64,000 bases of DNA from assembly GCA_004017275.1 (NCBI GenBank), contig SAKE01000001.1, positions 862,310 to 926,309 on the forward strand. The letters run 5' to 3'. A program made the translations under genes and the position numbers. Positions 28,218 to 36,184 of this stretch are shown piece after piece. The notes under the pieces were generated by a model. The model was not told the origin of the DNA and made no database searches. It worked only from the letters and a program-made list of their open reading frames with translations. The stretch is from Mesorhizobium sp. (lineage in GTDB: Bacteria > Pseudomonadota > Alphaproteobacteria > Rhizobiales > Rhizobiaceae). Each line of letters opens with the position of its first letter. Position 1 is the first letter of the stretch.

Positions 28218-28892
28218 ATGAAGATTCTCGTCATAGAAGACGACCGCGAGGCTGCGGATTACTTGCAGAAAGCCTTTACCGAGGCCGGCCACACAGCGCA
28301 TGTCGCCGGTGACGGCGAAACCGGCTTCGCGCTCGCCGATGCCGGCGACTACGACGTGATGGTCATCGACCGGATGATGCCGCGCCGCGACGGCCTGTCG
28401 GTCATTGCCGGTCTGAGATCCAGGGGCAATACGACGCCGGTGCTGATCCTGTCGGCGCTCGGCGAGGTCGATGACCGGGTTACGGGCCTGCGCGCCGGCG
28501 GCGACGATTATCTGACAAAGCCTTATGCTTTTTCCGAGCTTCTGGCCCGCGTCGAGGTCCTTAACCGCCGCGCCAGCGCCAAGGAAGCCGAAACCGTCTA
28601 CCGCGTCGGCGATCTCGAACTCGACAGGCTGTCGCATTCGGTCCGCCGCGCGGCGCGTGAGATCACGCTGCAGCCACGTGAATTCCGTCTGTTGGAGTAT
28701 CTGATGCGGCATGCCGGTCAGGTGGTGACCCGTACCATGCTGCTCGAAAACGTCTGGGATTATCATTTCGATCCGCAGACCAACGTCATCGACGTCCATG
28801 TCTCGCGGCTGCGCGGCAAGATCGAGAAGGGCTTCGACAAGCCCATCCTGCACACGGTTCGCGGCGCTGGCTATATGCTGAAGAGCGGCTAG
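28218..28892 (+). CDS. OmpR-family response regulator
   Basis: 224 residues: receiver domain with EDD at 7-9, phospho-acceptor Asp near 51 (VMVIDRMMPRRDG) and KPY near 103, then a winged-helix domain (about 130-222, LQPREFRLLEYLMRH). The ATG at 28218 (MKILVIEDDRE) is the standard start; an upstream extension lacks family similarity. It pairs with the kinase at 28997. The same regulator/kinase pair sits between degP and glnE in other rhizobia. The stop codon abuts a palindromic element. Confidence 0.92.
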   Translation: MKILVIEDDREAADYLQKAFTEAGHTAHVAGDGETGFALADAGDYDVMVIDRMMPRRDGLSVIAGLRSRGNTTPVLILSALGEVDDRVTGLRAGGDDYLTKPYAFSELLARVEVLNRRASAKEAETVYRVGDLELDRLSHSVRRAAREITLQPREFRLLEYLMRHAGQVVTRTMLLENVWDYHFDPQTNVIDVHVSRLRGKIEKGFDKPILHTVRGAGYMLKSG

Positions 28893-28938
28893 AGCATGAT
28901 GCCAAAAAGTTGCAGACTTTTTGGACACACATCATGCG
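28893..28938. repeat. Palindromic intergenic element, copy 2
   Basis: GCATGATG (28894-28901) pairs with CATCATGC (28930-28937) and the inner CCAAAAAGT (28902-28910) with ACTTTTTGG (28916-28924). It begins at the response-regulator stop codon and separates it from its partner kinase. Confidence 0.75.
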
Positions 28939-28996
28939 TAAACAATGGGTTAGAGTGAAATGGTGATGCCATACTCTTGCATTTCACACTAGCAGC

Positions 28997-30472
28997 ATGG
29001 CTCTTTCCGTGCCAGCCATCATGAAGACGACGGCAGCGCGGCTTTCGGCGCTCTACCTCCTGCTCTTCGCGCTCTGCGCGGTGGCGCTCGTCTTCTACAT
29101 GACCTCGCTGTCGGCGCGCATGCTGACCGCGCAGACCCAGGACACCATCAATGACGAGGTGCTCGGTCTGGCTCGCGCCTATCAACGCGGCGGCCTGCCG
29201 GTGCTGGTCCGTGTGGTCGAGGCGCGCTCGCGCCAGCCCGGCGCAAACCTCTATCTGATCGCCGACGCCAACGGCCAGATACTGACCGGCAATGTGCAGA
29301 GCCTGGAGCCGGGCGTACTCGAAACCGAAGGCTGGACCAACAGCCCGTTCTCCTACCAGCGCTTTGGCGAAGGAGAACTCGAGCGTCTGCGCAATCTGCC
29401 CGCCGAGCAGGGCAGCACCCAATCCGAACAGAGCGATGTGCAGGCGCAGGGCGAAAAGGGCCACAACGCCATCGCGCTGGTGCTGCGGCTGCCGAACCAG
29501 ATGATCATGCTGGTCGGTCGCGATCTGGGCGAACCGGAGCGGTTCCGCGCTGTCATCCGCCGCGCTTTGATGCTGGCGCTGGGCATGATGGGGCTTGGCG
29601 GGTTGCTGATCTGGTTCTTTGTCGGCCGTGCCGCGCTGAAGCGCATCGACAGCGTGTCGGAAGCCAGCCGCCGCATCATGGGCGGCGACCTGTCGGGCCG
29701 ACTGCCGGTGACCGGCGCCGGTGACGAGTTCGACCGGCTGTCCGAAAATCTAAACGTCATGCTGGCCAGGATCGCCACGCTCAATGAAGGCTTGAAGCAG
29801 GTTTCCGACAACATCGCGCATGATCTGAAAACGCCACTGACCCGATTGCGCAACCGGGCCGAAGCGACGCTTTCGGGCAAGCACAAGCCCACCGACTACC
29901 GCCAGGCCCTGGAAGGCACCATTGCCGAGTCCGACCAGCTGATAAAGACCTTCAACGCCATCCTGATGATCTCTAGGCTGGAGGCTGGCTACTCCTCGGA
30001 GAACACCAGCCGCGTCGACCTGGCGGAGGCCGTGCGCGATGTCGTCGAGCTTTATGAGCCGGTGGCCGAGGAGGCAGGCGTGTCGCTGGAGGCAGACATG
30101 CGCGACGCGATCTTCGTCAACGGCAACCGCGAACTGATAGGCCAGGCGCTGTCCAACATCGTCGACAACGCCATCAAATATTCGACCGACGCCAATGCCA
30201 AGCCGGCCGTGCGCGTGGCACTTGAACGGGCCGGTGCGGACGTCCGTCTCTCGGTTGCCGACAATGGCCACGGCATTCCCGACGATGGCGACCGCGCCCG
30301 CGCGACGGAACGTTTCGTGCGGCTGGAGAAGAGCCGTTCGCAGCCGGGTTCCGGCCTTGGCCTCAGCCTTGCCAAGGCCGTCATGACTTTCCACAATGGC
30401 CGGCTTGATCTCTTGCCCGGCAATCCCGGACTATCAGTGGTCATGAGTTTCCCGGTACGGGAGGATCACTGA
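28997..30472 (+). CDS. Sensor histidine kinase
   Basis: 491 residues. The first membrane segment is at about 15-37 and the second at about 190-213, enclosing a periplasmic domain of about 150 residues; then HAMP (about 214-268), the H-box DNIAHDLKTPLTRLRNR, and HATPase motifs DNAIKYS, VADNGHGIP and GSGLGLSLAK. ATG at 28997 is used; ATG at 29021 (MKTTAARLS) is equally possible. The stop shares one base with the glnE start, so kinase and glnE are likely co-translated. The stimulus is unknown. Confidence 0.9.
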   Translation: MALSVPAIMKTTAARLSALYLLLFALCAVALVFYMTSLSARMLTAQTQDTINDEVLGLARAYQRGGLPVLVRVVEARSRQPGANLYLIADANGQILTGNVQSLEPGVLETEGWTNSPFSYQRFGEGELERLRNLPAEQGSTQSEQSDVQAQGEKGHNAIALVLRLPNQMIMLVGRDLGEPERFRAVIRRALMLALGMMGLGGLLIWFFVGRAALKRIDSVSEASRRIMGGDLSGRLPVTGAGDEFDRLSENLNVMLARIATLNEGLKQVSDNIAHDLKTPLTRLRNRAEATLSGKHKPTDYRQALEGTIAESDQLIKTFNAILMISRLEAGYSSENTSRVDLAEAVRDVVELYEPVAEEAGVSLEADMRDAIFVNGNRELIGQALSNIVDNAIKYSTDANAKPAVRVALERAGADVRLSVADNGHGIPDDGDRARATERFVRLEKSRSQPGSGLGLSLAKAVMTFHNGRLDLLPGNPGLSVVMSFPVREDH

Positions 30473-33420
30473 TGGGCGCGGCTGTGAGGGCGACGGATTG
30501 GCTGCTGAAGCCGTCGACCAACCTTGTTCCGCTGGACGAGGACCGTGCGCGGCAGGAACTGGTCGAGATCGCTTCCGCGGCACGTGAAGAAGAGCTGACG
30601 CGGCTGGCCAAGTTCCTGGTAGACAAAGGGTCAGCTCAGGATTTCCTCGCCGCCGTCTTCGATCTGTCGCCGTTCTTGCGCGATACCGCACGTCGCCGGC
30701 CGCAAATCCTGGACGGGCTGTTCGACCAGACGGTCGAGGATCGGCTGAAGGCGATCGGCGCGGCAATCGACCAGGCGCATCTGGCAGAGGCGGTGTCGGA
30801 ATCCGGGCTGATGATGGAACTGCGCCAGTGCAAGGCCGAAGCGCATTTCCTGATCGCGCTGGCCGATCTTGCCGGCGAGGCCGAAGCGGCGCTGACGGTG
30901 CGGCGGCTGAGCGATCTTGCCGATGGCTGCACCCGTGCGGCCGTCGACTTCCTGCTGCGCGACGCGCACGACCAGGGCAAGCTCAAACTGCCGGATCTCG
31001 ACAACCCGTCGAAGCAATCGGGCTGGATCCTGCTCGGCATGGGCAAGCTTGGTGCACACGAGCTGAATTTCTCCTCGGACATCGATCTGGTGGTTTTCTT
31101 CGATCCGGAAGCGCCCGCAGTCGTCGATCCGCTCGATGCCACCGAGCTGTTTTCGCGGCTGACGCGCCGCCTGGTGCGTATCCTGCAGGATCGCACCGAG
31201 CACGGTTATGTCTTCCGCACCGATCTGAGGCTACGCCCCGATCCCGGTTCGACCCCGCTGGCGATCCCGGTCGAGGCGGCGCTGCGCTACTATGAGGCAC
31301 GCGGCCAGAACTGGGAGCGCGCCGCGATGATCAAGGCGCGTCCGGTGGCCGGCGACCTGGCCGCGGGCGCGGCATTCCTCAGGGAGTTGCAGCCCTATAT
31401 TTGGCGCAAATATATGGACTACGCGGCGATTGCCGACGTCCATTCGATCAAGCGCCAGATCCATGCCCACAAGGGACATGGCGAGATCGCGGTCAAGGGC
31501 CACAACGTCAAGCTCGGGCGCGGCGGCATCCGCGAGATCGAGTTCTTCGTCCAGACCCAGCAGCTCATCGCCGGCGGCCGCTTCCCGGAACTGCGCGGCC
31601 GCGAGACCGTGCCGATGCTCGGCCAGCTTGCGGCGCGCGGCTGGATCACATCAGATGCGCGCGATGCGCTGGCTCGCCAATACTGGTTCCTGCGTCGTGT
31701 CGAACACGTCGTGCAGATGGTTGCCGATGAGCAGACGCACACGCTGCCCGAAGACGATGAAGGGCTGGAGCGCATCGCCCGCATGCTCGGCTTTGCCGAT
31801 GCAGCTGCCTTTGCCCTGGCGTTCCGCGCCTCGCTGCAGCAGGTCGAACGCCACTACGCGGCACTGTTTGAAACAGCACCCGAACTCTCGACCGGCATCG
31901 GCAACCTGGTCTTCACCGGCGATGTCGACGACCCCGATACGTTGCGGACCTTGCATGGCCTCGGCTTTCAGCGGCCAAGCGACATCTGCCGCGTCATCCG
32001 CGGCTGGCATTTCGGCCGCTATCGCGTCACCCAGTCGGCGGAGGCGCGCGAGCGGCTGACGGAACTGACGCCGGCGCTGCTGCGCTCCTTCGGCCAGACG
32101 CGCCGGGCGGACGAAGCCCTGATGCGCTTCGACGAGTTTCTCGCCGGCCTGCCAGCCGGCATCCAGCTGTTTTCCCTGCTGCAGTCCAATCCGGCCCTGC
32201 TCAAGCTTCTGGCGACGATCATGGGTGCGGCCCCCAGGCTGGCGGCGATCATCACGCGCCGACCGCATGTCTTCGATGGCCTGCTCGACCCGGCCTTGCT
32301 GACCGAATTGCCCGATCGGGCTTACCTGTCGGCGCGGCTTTCCGCCTTTGTGGAGGGCGACCGGCTCTATGAAGACGTGCTCGACCGGCTGCGCATTTTT
32401 GCCTCCGAGCAGAAGTTCCTGATCGGTGTGCGGCTGCTGGCCGGCTCGATCGATCCGGCGCGGGCCGGCCGCGCCTTTTCCGATCTGGCGGACCTCACCA
32501 TCGAGGCGGCGTTGCAGGCGGTGGCGGCCGAATTCGCGGCGCGCCACGGCACGATTGCCGGCGGCGTGGTTTCACTGCTTGGCATGGGCAAGCTCGGCAG
32601 CCGCGAGCTGACCGCCGGATCGGATGTTGACCTGATCCTGCTCTACGACCACGCGCCGGATGCCGAAGAGTCCAATGGCGACAAGCCGCTGGCGCCTTCG
32701 CATTACTACACCCGCATGACGCAGCGGCTGATCGCGGCCGTGTCCGCCCCAACGGCTGAGGGGGTGCTCTACGAACTCGACCTGCGCCTGCGGCCATCCG
32801 GCAACAAGGGGCCGGTGGCCACCCACATCGATGCCTTCAAGAAATATCAGCGCCAGGAAGCCTGGACCTGGGAACACATGGCGCTGTCACGCGCGCGCGC
32901 CATAGCTGGTGACGCCGGCCTGTGCGGCGAGGTTGAAGCGGAAGTGACGGCGGTGCTTGGCCAGCCGCGCAACGCCGCCAAGGTGATGGCCGAGGCCTCG
33001 GAGATGCGCGCCATGATCGAAAAGGAAAAGCCGCCGCGCGACCTGTGGGACATCAAGCTGATCCCTGGCGGCCTTATCGATCTCGAATTCATCGCCCAGG
33101 TGGCTGTCATCACCGAGCAGGTAGGCGCCGGGCCGCGCGTTACCGGTACCGCCGAGATCCTGTCGCGCCTGGCACCGGGCTTCGCCGATGCCGGGGTCAG
33201 GCAGGAGCTTGGCGATGCCTACGCGCTCTATCTGGCGCTGACCCAGATGACGCGGCTGTGCCTTACCGGAGCCTTTGAGCGTGACGATGTTCCGCCGGGG
33301 CTTTCGGATCTGCTCCTGGCGGTGACCGACCTGCCGGATTTCGGTGTGCTGGAAGCACACCTCAAGGAGACGTCGCAAAAGGTCAGGAAGGACTTTGATC
33401 TTTTGCTTCGTGCAGGATGA
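30472..33420 (+). CDS. glnE: Glutamine synthetase adenylyltransferase/deadenylase GlnE
   Basis: 982 residues with the full duplicated layout: N-terminal deadenylase nucleotidyltransferase domain with GKLGAHELNFSSDIDLVVF (about 192-210), PII-UTase-like helical domains, and C-terminal adenylylase domain with GKLGSRELTAGSDVDLILL (about 705-723). It adds or removes AMP on glutamine synthetase in response to PII state and glutamine, so it tunes ammonia assimilation. Start ATG overlaps the kinase stop by one base, an unusual coupling. Its last 38 bases are antisense to a decayed antitoxin frame. Confidence 0.96.
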   Translation: MGAAVRATDWLLKPSTNLVPLDEDRARQELVEIASAAREEELTRLAKFLVDKGSAQDFLAAVFDLSPFLRDTARRRPQILDGLFDQTVEDRLKAIGAAIDQAHLAEAVSESGLMMELRQCKAEAHFLIALADLAGEAEAALTVRRLSDLADGCTRAAVDFLLRDAHDQGKLKLPDLDNPSKQSGWILLGMGKLGAHELNFSSDIDLVVFFDPEAPAVVDPLDATELFSRLTRRLVRILQDRTEHGYVFRTDLRLRPDPGSTPLAIPVEAALRYYEARGQNWERAAMIKARPVAGDLAAGAAFLRELQPYIWRKYMDYAAIADVHSIKRQIHAHKGHGEIAVKGHNVKLGRGGIREIEFFVQTQQLIAGGRFPELRGRETVPMLGQLAARGWITSDARDALARQYWFLRRVEHVVQMVADEQTHTLPEDDEGLERIARMLGFADAAAFALAFRASLQQVERHYAALFETAPELSTGIGNLVFTGDVDDPDTLRTLHGLGFQRPSDICRVIRGWHFGRYRVTQSAEARERLTELTPALLRSFGQTRRADEALMRFDEFLAGLPAGIQLFSLLQSNPALLKLLATIMGAAPRLAAIITRRPHVFDGLLDPALLTELPDRAYLSARLSAFVEGDRLYEDVLDRLRIFASEQKFLIGVRLLAGSIDPARAGRAFSDLADLTIEAALQAVAAEFAARHGTIAGGVVSLLGMGKLGSRELTAGSDVDLILLYDHAPDAEESNGDKPLAPSHYYTRMTQRLIAAVSAPTAEGVLYELDLRLRPSGNKGPVATHIDAFKKYQRQEAWTWEHMALSRARAIAGDAGLCGEVEAEVTAVLGQPRNAAKVMAEASEMRAMIEKEKPPRDLWDIKLIPGGLIDLEFIAQVAVITEQVGAGPRVTGTAEILSRLAPGFADAGVRQELGDAYALYLALTQMTRLCLTGAFERDDVPPGLSDLLLAVTDLPDFGVLEAHLKETSQKVRKDFDLLLRAG

Positions 33421-33592
33421 CCGCGAGCGGCTGTTCATCGTCCAATTCTTCCGCGGTACGGGCGACCCGTCCCTTGACCAAAACCTCGAACATCGCCGCC
33501 GACAGGAGGACCGTGTGGGTTCGGCCATTCTTTGTGATTGCGACCGGCGCACGCTGGGCGGCGCTTGGGATGGCGGTGAAATCTCTTAAGCT
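33383..33592 (-). pseudogene. Phd/YefM-type antitoxin remnant without a start codon
   Basis: Reading from 33583 to the TGA at 33383-33385 gives a Phd-like frame: DFTAIPSAAQRAPVAITKN, then GRTHTVLLSAAMFEVLVKGR, then an acidic tail (RTAEELDDEQPLAVILHE). The PVxITKNGR and VLLSAxxFExL pieces are the core of the Phd/YefM fold. There is no ATG, GTG or TTG in frame between the preceding in-frame stop (inside the kinase gene, about 33660) and the internal ATG, so the N-terminal strand of the antitoxin is lost. The frame runs past the end of the PleC-like gene and antisense to the glnE 3' end. No toxin gene is adjacent. It is probably dead. Confidence 0.65.
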
Positions 33593-35907
33593 GCCGCTCT
33601 GATCGCCGGCGTGGCCTTCTTCACCGGAATGCGCACTGATACGATCGTGCCGACACCTTCAGTCGAACGGATCTTCAACGCGCCGCCTTGAAGCTCGGCC
33701 AGCGAGCGCGAGATGGCGAGGCCAAGGCCGGACCCGGCATGGCTCTTGGAGAACTGGTTCTGCACCTGTTCGAAAGGCCGTCCGAGCTTGCCGAGCGCGT
33801 CTTTCGGAATGCCGCAGCCATTGTCCTCGATCGTCAGCACCAGCGCGCCGGATGTGTTGCGGGCTCTTACCGATATGTGGCCGCCCTGGCCGGTGAATTT
33901 CACCGCATTGGACAAAAGGTTGATGACGATCTGCTTGATCGCACGGCGATCGGCGACCAGCGTCAGCGCATCGGCGATGCGCGTTTCCACGGTGATGGCC
34001 TTTTGCGCTGCCTGCAGCGAGACGACGCGAACGGTCTCGCTGATCAGCGGGCCGAGGTCGATCTCTTCCCGGTCCAGCGAGAACTGGCCGGCCTCGATCT
34101 TGGACATGTCGAGAATATCGTTGATGACGCCCAGCAGATATTTGCCGCTGCTGTTGATGTCGGTGGCATATTCCTCGTAGCGCTCTGATCCGAGCGGGCC
34201 GAACAGCCCCTGTTCCATCAGTTCGGAGAAGCCGATGATCGCGTTCAGCGGCGTGCGCAACTCATGCGACATGTTGGCCAGGAATTCGGATTTGGCCCGG
34301 TTCGCCGCTTCGGCCCGTTCGGTTTCCTTCATGTATTTGCGGTTGAGGTCGACCAGTTCGCGCGAGCGCTCCTCTTCGGCCCGGCGGGCGAGGCTGAGAT
34401 CATGGATCGTCGCCATCAGCCGGCGCTCGCTGTCGACCAGCTTCTCCTGGTGCAGCTTGATCTGGGTGATGTCGGAACCGACCGAGACGATGCCGCCGTC
34501 CCGGGTCTTCAGTTCGTTGACCTGCAGCCAGCGGCCATCCGCCAACTGCCGCTCGAACGTGGCCCCGCCCTGCAGCCCGCTGGTGTTGGCAAGCCGCCGT
34601 TCGGAAGCAAAGGCCAGCATGCGTTCTTCCAGTGTCGCGCGCGCGGTGCCCGGCATCACGTCGCGGTCAGAAAGCCCGTTGTCCTGCTGGTATTTGGAAT
34701 TGCACATGATCAGGCGCTGCGTGGAATCCCACAGCACGAAGGATTCGTTGATGTTCTCGATCGCCGTTCTAAGGCGGAGGTCGGCCGCCTCGGAGCGCAG
34801 CGCCAGATGGCGCTGTTCGGTGACGTCGACGGCGATGCCGATCAGTTGGATCTCCGGCGCCTCCGGATCGATGACTTGTGCCCGTGCGCGCATCCATACC
34901 CATTGGCCGTCGGAATGCCGCATCCGGAACACCTGGTCGATATGGTCGATCTCGCGTGCGACGATCCTGTTGGCGAGCACGAACAAGTCGCCGTCCTCTG
35001 GATGGATGATCTGATCGACCTCGCCGAAGGACAGCATCGTGTCGCAGGGCTTGTAGCCAAGCATGTCGTACATCGAGCGCGACCAGTACATCTTGCCGCG
35101 CACCATGTCCCAGTCCCACAGGCCGCAGCGGCCGCGAACCAGGGCCATGTCGATGCGCTGATGCGCTTCGAGGTAGATGCGGTCAGCGGCCTGGGCGCGT
35201 GCGGCCTGGCCGAAATAGGCATAGAGGATGATGATCAGCACGCCGGCCGTCAGCACGAACAGGGTGACGTTCAGCGAAACAGTCTTGCGCCAGGCATCGA
35301 AAACCGCGTCCTGCGGCACCAGGGCCGCCGACGCGCCCTTTCCGCCATTCGCCAGGCTGACGGCCGCATACCAATCCCGTCCGTCGATGTTGACGTCCAT
35401 GACGCCGGCGCGATCGCCGAACATGAACAAGGGCTGTCCGCCCTCGACGAGGCCGTCGAGCGAATGGCCCTGCCATGGCATCGAGCGCGGTGTCACCGCG
35501 ACGATCTTGAAAGCACTGTCGGTGATGACGAGCACATGGCTGCGGCCCATCGCACCCTGACGGCTGGTGGTCTCCAGCAGATCCTGGATGGCGCCAGGCA
35601 CCGTGTCCGAGGTGGTGGCGAGCGAACTGGCCAGCTGGCCCGCTGCCAGCGTCAGGATCGCCTTAGCGTTGCGCTCGACATCGTCGCGCTCGTTCATCAG
35701 CGACAGCACGCGCAGCGCCGCGATGACAATCAGGAAGGTGATGATGAGGACGGGTATCGATCGGCGCAGCAGCGGCTCGGCGGCCAGAAGCCGCCGGTAG
35801 GCCGGTTCGGCGATGAGCCGCGTATTCCCGGCTAGGCCGTCGCTGCGCGTCTCGCGACGCGCAAAAGCCGTCCCTCCGGGCGCGCCCCACGCGTCCGCCT
35901 TCGCCAT
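33586..35907 (-). CDS. pleC: PAS-domain sensor histidine kinase, PleC-like
   Basis: 773 residues. Two membrane segments (about 40-62 and 212-232) flank a periplasmic domain; then two PAS modules (about 250-370 and 380-495), a coiled linker, the H-box with His548 in NMSHELRTPLNAIIGFSELM, and HATPase motifs (LLSNAVKFTG, EDNGCGIP, GSGLGLAIS). This is the PleC/DivJ/PdhS style of kinase acting on DivK. The position next to glnE supports PleC, but this is synteny plus layout, not proof. ATG at 35907 is chosen because GGGAG precedes it; a start at 35964 adds a Cys-rich tail. The upstream region has GANTC sites and a CtrA-like box. Confidence 0.75.
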   Translation of the reverse strand: MAKADAWGAPGGTAFARRETRSDGLAGNTRLIAEPAYRRLLAAEPLLRRSIPVLIITFLIVIAALRVLSLMNERDDVERNAKAILTLAAGQLASSLATTSDTVPGAIQDLLETTSRQGAMGRSHVLVITDSAFKIVAVTPRSMPWQGHSLDGLVEGGQPLFMFGDRAGVMDVNIDGRDWYAAVSLANGGKGASAALVPQDAVFDAWRKTVSLNVTLFVLTAGVLIIILYAYFGQAARAQAADRIYLEAHQRIDMALVRGRCGLWDWDMVRGKMYWSRSMYDMLGYKPCDTMLSFGEVDQIIHPEDGDLFVLANRIVAREIDHIDQVFRMRHSDGQWVWMRARAQVIDPEAPEIQLIGIAVDVTEQRHLALRSEAADLRLRTAIENINESFVLWDSTQRLIMCNSKYQQDNGLSDRDVMPGTARATLEERMLAFASERRLANTSGLQGGATFERQLADGRWLQVNELKTRDGGIVSVGSDITQIKLHQEKLVDSERRLMATIHDLSLARRAEEERSRELVDLNRKYMKETERAEAANRAKSEFLANMSHELRTPLNAIIGFSELMEQGLFGPLGSERYEEYATDINSSGKYLLGVINDILDMSKIEAGQFSLDREEIDLGPLISETVRVVSLQAAQKAITVETRIADALTLVADRRAIKQIVINLLSNAVKFTGQGGHISVRARNTSGALVLTIEDNGCGIPKDALGKLGRPFEQVQNQFSKSHAGSGLGLAISRSLAELQGGALKIRSTEGVGTIVSVRIPVKKATPAIRAAA

Positions 35908-35966
35908 AAATGGCACTCCCCGAATTTGCCTATGCTGCTTGGTGATCCGGCAAACGCCGCACATCC

Positions 35967-36040
35967 GAATCGTCAGTAAAGAATCAAAGGTGATTCGCCT
36001 TGTCCAGTGGTCCGGCGAAAAAAGATTAAAAATCGACTAA
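35967..36040. promoter_or_regulatory. Three GANTC sites plus a CtrA-like box
   Basis: GAATC at 35967 and 35981 and GATTC at 35992 (CcrM methylation sites, the last two forming GAATCA-AAGG-TGATTC), followed by TTAA-N7-CTAA at 36026-36040, one mismatch from TTAA-N7-TTAA. They lie 60-133 bp upstream of the PleC-like gene. Cell-cycle-linked transcription is inferred. Confidence 0.45.
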
Positions 36041-36060
36041 AATAACGCCGAAACGGCCTT

Positions 36061-36183
36061 GTCCTCCCCTTGAGGGGAGGGTGGACAGCCGCCGAAGGCG
36101 GATGGACGGGTGGGGTCATTGCGGCAGTGCTCGACGTGAGACGACCCCACCCGCCTCGCTTCGCTCGGCGCTCTCAAGGGGGA
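36061..36183. repeat. Inverted-repeat intergenic element ending at the pepN stop
   Basis: 123 bp. Terminal arms GTCCTCCCCTTGAG (36061-36074) and CTCAAGGGGGAC (36172-36183); internal arms GGGTGGGGTC (36108-36117) and GACCCCACCC (36143-36152); the left end also folds on itself (CCTCCCC/GGGGAGG). It ends one base from the pepN stop codon and may act as its terminator. No transposase. Confidence 0.75.
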
Positions 36184-36184
36184 C

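Noticed and set aside
33417..33602. Plus-strand frame across the glnE-kinase gap
   Set aside because: It overlaps the antitoxin-like frame on the other strand, which has the recognisable motifs.
34264..35835. Long open frame antisense to the PleC-like kinase
   Set aside because: Shadow frame; the sense strand carries H-box and ATPase motifs.
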